Origin: GCA-2794515 sp034436155
Lineage (GTDB): Bacteria > Chloroflexota > Anaerolineae > Aggregatilineales > Phototrophicaceae
Assembly: GCA_034436155.1 (NCBI GenBank)
Contig: DAOTVP010000010.1
Span: 62,001-126,000 of the forward strand
DNA length: 64,000 nt
Reading direction: 5' to 3'
The stretch's first letter is position 1. Every line of letters starts with the position of its first letter. The notes under the pieces were generated by a model. That model saw only the letters and a list, made by a program, of their open reading frames with translations, had not been told where the DNA came from and ran no database searches. Shown one piece after another: positions 61,575 to 64,000 of this stretch. A program made the translations under genes and the position numbers.

Positions 61575-62987
61575 GTGATGTTAACCGAAAAAACATATCA
61601 AGCGGTGGTGATTGGGGCAGGGGCGGCGGGATTGACGGCGGCGGGGACGTTGGGCAGTTTGGGGATAAAAACGGCGCTGATAGAACGCGAATTGGTCGGT
61701 GGCGATTGCACATGGACGGGATGTATGCCCAGCAAGGCGCTTCTGCATGTTTCCAAAACGGCGTACACCGTCCGACAAGCCGAAAAATATGGGGTTATGG
61801 GGTCGGCGAATGGGATTGATTTCGCCCGTGTGCGCGATTATGTGCAGGGTGTGATTGCCGAAATTTATCAGCACGAGACACCCGATGTTTTTGGGGCGCA
61901 ATATGGCGTGGATGTCATTTTGGGCGAAGCAACATTTTTAGACGCGCATACGATACAGGTCGGGGACATGCGCTTGCGTGCCAAACGCTTCATCATCGCC
62001 ACAGGCGCACGCGCAAAAATGCCCGATATTGTGGGGCTGGCGGATATTCCGTATTTCACCAATAAGACGATATGGGAACTCGACACCTTGCCGAAACGGT
62101 TGTTGGTAGTGGGTGGTGGCGCGATGGGCACGGAATTATCCCAAGCATTTGCGCGGTTGGGATGTGATGTGACGGTGATAGATGAGGGCATTTTTAAGCA
62201 CGAAGATACGCGCCAACTGATGGAGCGTATCTTCGCTGATGAGGGCGTAAAAATTGCGCGTAGTCATGGAAAACGAGCGTGGCGCGAAGGCGAAAACATC
62301 CATATCGAATTGATGAATGGAGGTGTTATCATAGGGGATGCGGTGCTGATAGCGACTGGTCGCATACCGAATGTCGAATTGGGATTAGAAAAAGCGGGTG
62401 TTTCTTATACAGCCTATGGCATCAGCGTAAATGACTTTTTGCAGACGAACATCAATCATATTTACGCCGTTGGGGATTGCACCACAGGGAAAAAATACAC
62501 GCATTATGCCAGTTTTCAGGGGGGTGTCGCGGGTAAAAATGCCGTTTTGCCCATCAAAACAAACGGACACCGCCATGCGATTCCGCATGTCACATTCACT
62601 GACCCCGAAGTAGCACAAGTTGGCATGACCGAACATCAAGCACGCGAAAAATTGGGCGATAAGGTCAAAATTTTTATGTATGATATGGCGGTGGGGGATA
62701 GGGCGATTTGTGAAGATGATACGCAGGGGTTCATCAAACTGGTGTATAAAGGCAGTGGGGAATTACTCGGCGCGACGGTGATTTGTGACCGCGCAGGCGA
62801 GATGATTTTGGAATATACGCTGGCAATCGAGAAAAAGATGAGTTTATCGGCGTTGAATAATGTATTACATGCGTATCCGACCTATCACGATATGTCACGG
62901 CGGGCGATTTTATCGCTCACATCAGATGAATTGTTGAATAGCATGTTGGGAAAGATGCTCAAGCGGATACTCAAACGCTTGATATAA
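61575..62987 (+). CDS. FAD-dependent disulfide oxidoreductase (mercuric-reductase/lipoamide-dehydrogenase-like)
   Basis: 470-residue class I pyridine-nucleotide-disulfide oxidoreductase. FAD loop VIGAGAAGLTAA (about 12-23), redox pair Cys45/Cys50 in GGDCTWTGCMPSKAL, NAD(P) loop VVGGGAMGTELSQAF, and AVGDCT at the second FAD site. The C-terminal dimerisation motif reads HAYPTYHD, not the HAHPTLSE of true lipoamide dehydrogenases, so the catalytic His is Tyr434. It lacks the N-terminal NmerA and C-terminal Cys pair of mercury-specific MerA. It is the uncharacterised MerA-like clade, unlikely to be the missing E3. The start could be either of two adjacent ATGs. Confidence 0.85.
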   Translation: MMLTEKTYQAVVIGAGAAGLTAAGTLGSLGIKTALIERELVGGDCTWTGCMPSKALLHVSKTAYTVRQAEKYGVMGSANGIDFARVRDYVQGVIAEIYQHETPDVFGAQYGVDVILGEATFLDAHTIQVGDMRLRAKRFIIATGARAKMPDIVGLADIPYFTNKTIWELDTLPKRLLVVGGGAMGTELSQAFARLGCDVTVIDEGIFKHEDTRQLMERIFADEGVKIARSHGKRAWREGENIHIELMNGGVIIGDAVLIATGRIPNVELGLEKAGVSYTAYGISVNDFLQTNINHIYAVGDCTTGKKYTHYASFQGGVAGKNAVLPIKTNGHRHAIPHVTFTDPEVAQVGMTEHQAREKLGDKVKIFMYDMAVGDRAICEDDTQGFIKLVYKGSGELLGATVICDRAGEMILEYTLAIEKKMSLSALNNVLHAYPTYHDMSRRAILSLTSDELLNSMLGKMLKRILKRLI

Positions 62988-63063
62988 CCATCTTAGACCA
63001 TTGTTCATTTGTAAAAAGTCAATTTAAGCGGTAAAGTGAATAATAGGAATATGTATCGCTGTG

Positions 63064-63085
63064 AGGGCGCAATGGGTTGCGCCCT
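63064..63085 (+). terminator. Hairpin after the flavoprotein gene
   Basis: AGGGCGCAA / TTGCGCCCT perfect 9-bp stem, TGGG loop, then TATCGTGT. The T-tract is weak; a terminator is likely from its position. Confidence 0.6.
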
Positions 63086-63117
63086 TATCGTGTCTATAAG
63101 ATTGTTAGAGGTGCCGT

Positions 63118-64000
63118 GTGAATAGTTTTGTCATCTGGAAGCGGATGATGGCGTATTTGAAGCCCTATAGAAAATGGGCATTTTTGGCGTTTGGGGCGCT
63201 CATCCTGAGCAACGTGTTGGTGATTATCATCCCCACCATTTTGCGCGATGTAATCGACATTGGCATCATCGGCGAGATGCCGTTAGCCTATGCCACGCCT
63301 GACCTCATGACCCAACCGTTCAGCGATTTGGGCATGACGTATGGCAAGCCCGATTACATGCTCATCGCGGGATTGTTGGTGGTGTTTTTAGGTGTGTTGC
63401 GTGGGATAACGGGCTTTGCATTTCGTTATTTCGGCGAAAAACTGTCGCATTTTATCGCCTATGACATCCGCAATGAGGTATATAACAAAGTCCAAAATCA
63501 GTCGTTCACCTATCATGACGAATCGCAAACGGGGACGATTATCACCCGTGCGATTAGCGATGTGGATGAAATCCAACGGTATTTCGCGTTTGGATTGTTA
63601 GACGGGTTGAATACGGCGTTGTTGGTGTTGGGTGTTGGCATCATCATGCTCATCACCAGCCCGATTTTAGCGATTATCGGCTTGTTGCCCCTCATCCCGT
63701 TGGCATTTTTCTCGAAAAATTTCGCCATGTTCGTAGACCCGACATGGCGGGGCATCATGGAACGGTTGCAAAAATTAGGCAACTTTCTGCAAGAAAATGC
63801 GACAGGCGCCGAAGTGGTGCGGGCTTTTACCCGTGAAGAATACGAAATCAAAAAATTTGCCCATGAAAACGAGACGCTCTATCACGAACATATTCGCCTG
63901 ATTACCAAATGGGCGACCTATTTGCCGATTAGCGCGTTCATCATCGCGTTTTCGACGGCGTTGGTGTTATTTTTCGGCGCACTGATGGAACAGACGGGTT
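63118..64000 (+). CDS. ABC exporter (fused membrane/ATPase type), 3' end cut by window
   Basis: The first 294 codons of an MsbA/LmrA-like transporter. It starts at GTG 63118 with AGAGG at about 63107-63111. The visible part is the membrane domain, with at least four helices (FLAFGALILSNVLVIIIPTIL, IAGLLVVFLGVLRGITGF, ALLVLGVGIIMLITSPILAI) and coupling-helix sequences GEKLSHFIAYDIRNEVYNKVQ, TGTIITRAISDVDEIQRYF and NATGAEVVRAFTREEYE. The ATPase domain is beyond the window. The substrate cannot be told. Confidence 0.88.
   Translation, partial: MNSFVIWKRMMAYLKPYRKWAFLAFGALILSNVLVIIIPTILRDVIDIGIIGEMPLAYATPDLMTQPFSDLGMTYGKPDYMLIAGLLVVFLGVLRGITGFAFRYFGEKLSHFIAYDIRNEVYNKVQNQSFTYHDESQTGTIITRAISDVDEIQRYFAFGLLDGLNTALLVLGVGIIMLITSPILAIIGLLPLIPLAFFSKNFAMFVDPTWRGIMERLQKLGNFLQENATGAEVVRAFTREEYEIKKFAHENETLYHEHIRLITKWATYLPISAFIIAFSTALVLFFGALMEQTG

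Noticed and set aside
61575..62987. Flavoprotein as the missing E3 (lipoamide dehydrogenase) of the SucAB complex
   Set aside because: The His-Glu dyad of Lpd is replaced (HAYPTYHD), and the gene is more than 50 kb from sucAB.

Overview
This 64 kb window is dense bacterial chromosomal DNA of moderate GC content. No rRNA, tRNA, CRISPR array, phage module or plasmid origin was recognised. It carries 47 protein genes, two of them cut by the window edges (a glutamate dehydrogenase at the left, an ABC exporter at the right). The most likely source is a member of the Chloroflexota, probably Anaerolineae-like. This is inferred from the gene mix: Ser/Thr kinase and surface proteins with long Thr/Pro-rich stalks, an NBR1-like Ig domain on the kinase, a PD40-repeat protein with an M15-like tail, a GDCQ-type SGNH-like secreted protein, a DUF4058-like protein, Ugp-like sugar/glycerophosphodiester transport, and no outer-membrane or LPS genes. 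No marker gene settles the taxonomy.

Layout. 1-10 kb: glutamate dehydrogenase diverges from an acyl-CoA mutase large subunit. Then come a small DUF4177-like protein, an SDR oxidoreductase, a YbaK-type deacylase, phosphofructokinase and the 2-oxoglutarate dehydrogenase E1-E2 pair. 10-20 kb: DNA polymerase III alpha, a CHAD protein, a GT-C membrane glycosyltransferase with an EamA exporter, Mn-type superoxide dismutase, and a fumarase/aspartase-family lyase. 20-32 kb: a cell-envelope block (lipoproteins, SGNH-like protein, Ser/Thr kinase with NBR1-Ig domain, HD protein, LysM/L,D-transpeptidase, PD40/M15-like protein, M23 peptidase, PPC-domain surface protein). 32-44 kb: S1 protein, VKOR, MoeA, then a carbon-catabolic block: acyl-CoA dehydrogenase, quinone-oxidoreductase-like MDR protein, CYTH protein, a second acyl-CoA mutase large subunit, and a three-gene acyl-CoA (propionyl-CoA) carboxylase. 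44-54 kb: DUF4058-like protein, gyrase A, RelA/SpoT, and a 1361-residue secreted pullulanase. 54-64 kb: PHP phosphoesterase, a Ugp-like ABC importer without its ATPase, a TIR-FGE fusion, a RAYT transposase, a mercuric-reductase-like flavoprotein, and an ABC exporter fragment.

Metabolic sense. Acyl-CoA dehydrogenase, biotin-dependent carboxylase and mutase together fit branched-chain/odd-chain acyl-CoA -> propionyl-CoA -> methylmalonyl-CoA -> succinyl-CoA. SucAB and the fumarase-family lyase supply neighbouring TCA steps. Missing from the window are the B12-binding mutase subunit(s), the epimerase, the E3 of the 2-oxoglutarate dehydrogenase complex, and the transporter ATPase.

The most interesting accessory material is at 59-61.4 kb. 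A TIR-domain protein ends in a formylglycine-enzyme/C-type-lectin-like domain whose last 23 variable codons look like the target region of a diversity-generating retroelement. It is followed by a RAYT transposase with a REP-like hairpin at its 3' side. A near-identical 32-bp copy of that hairpin lies at 15.4 kb, and related palindromes are scattered through intergenic DNA across the window.
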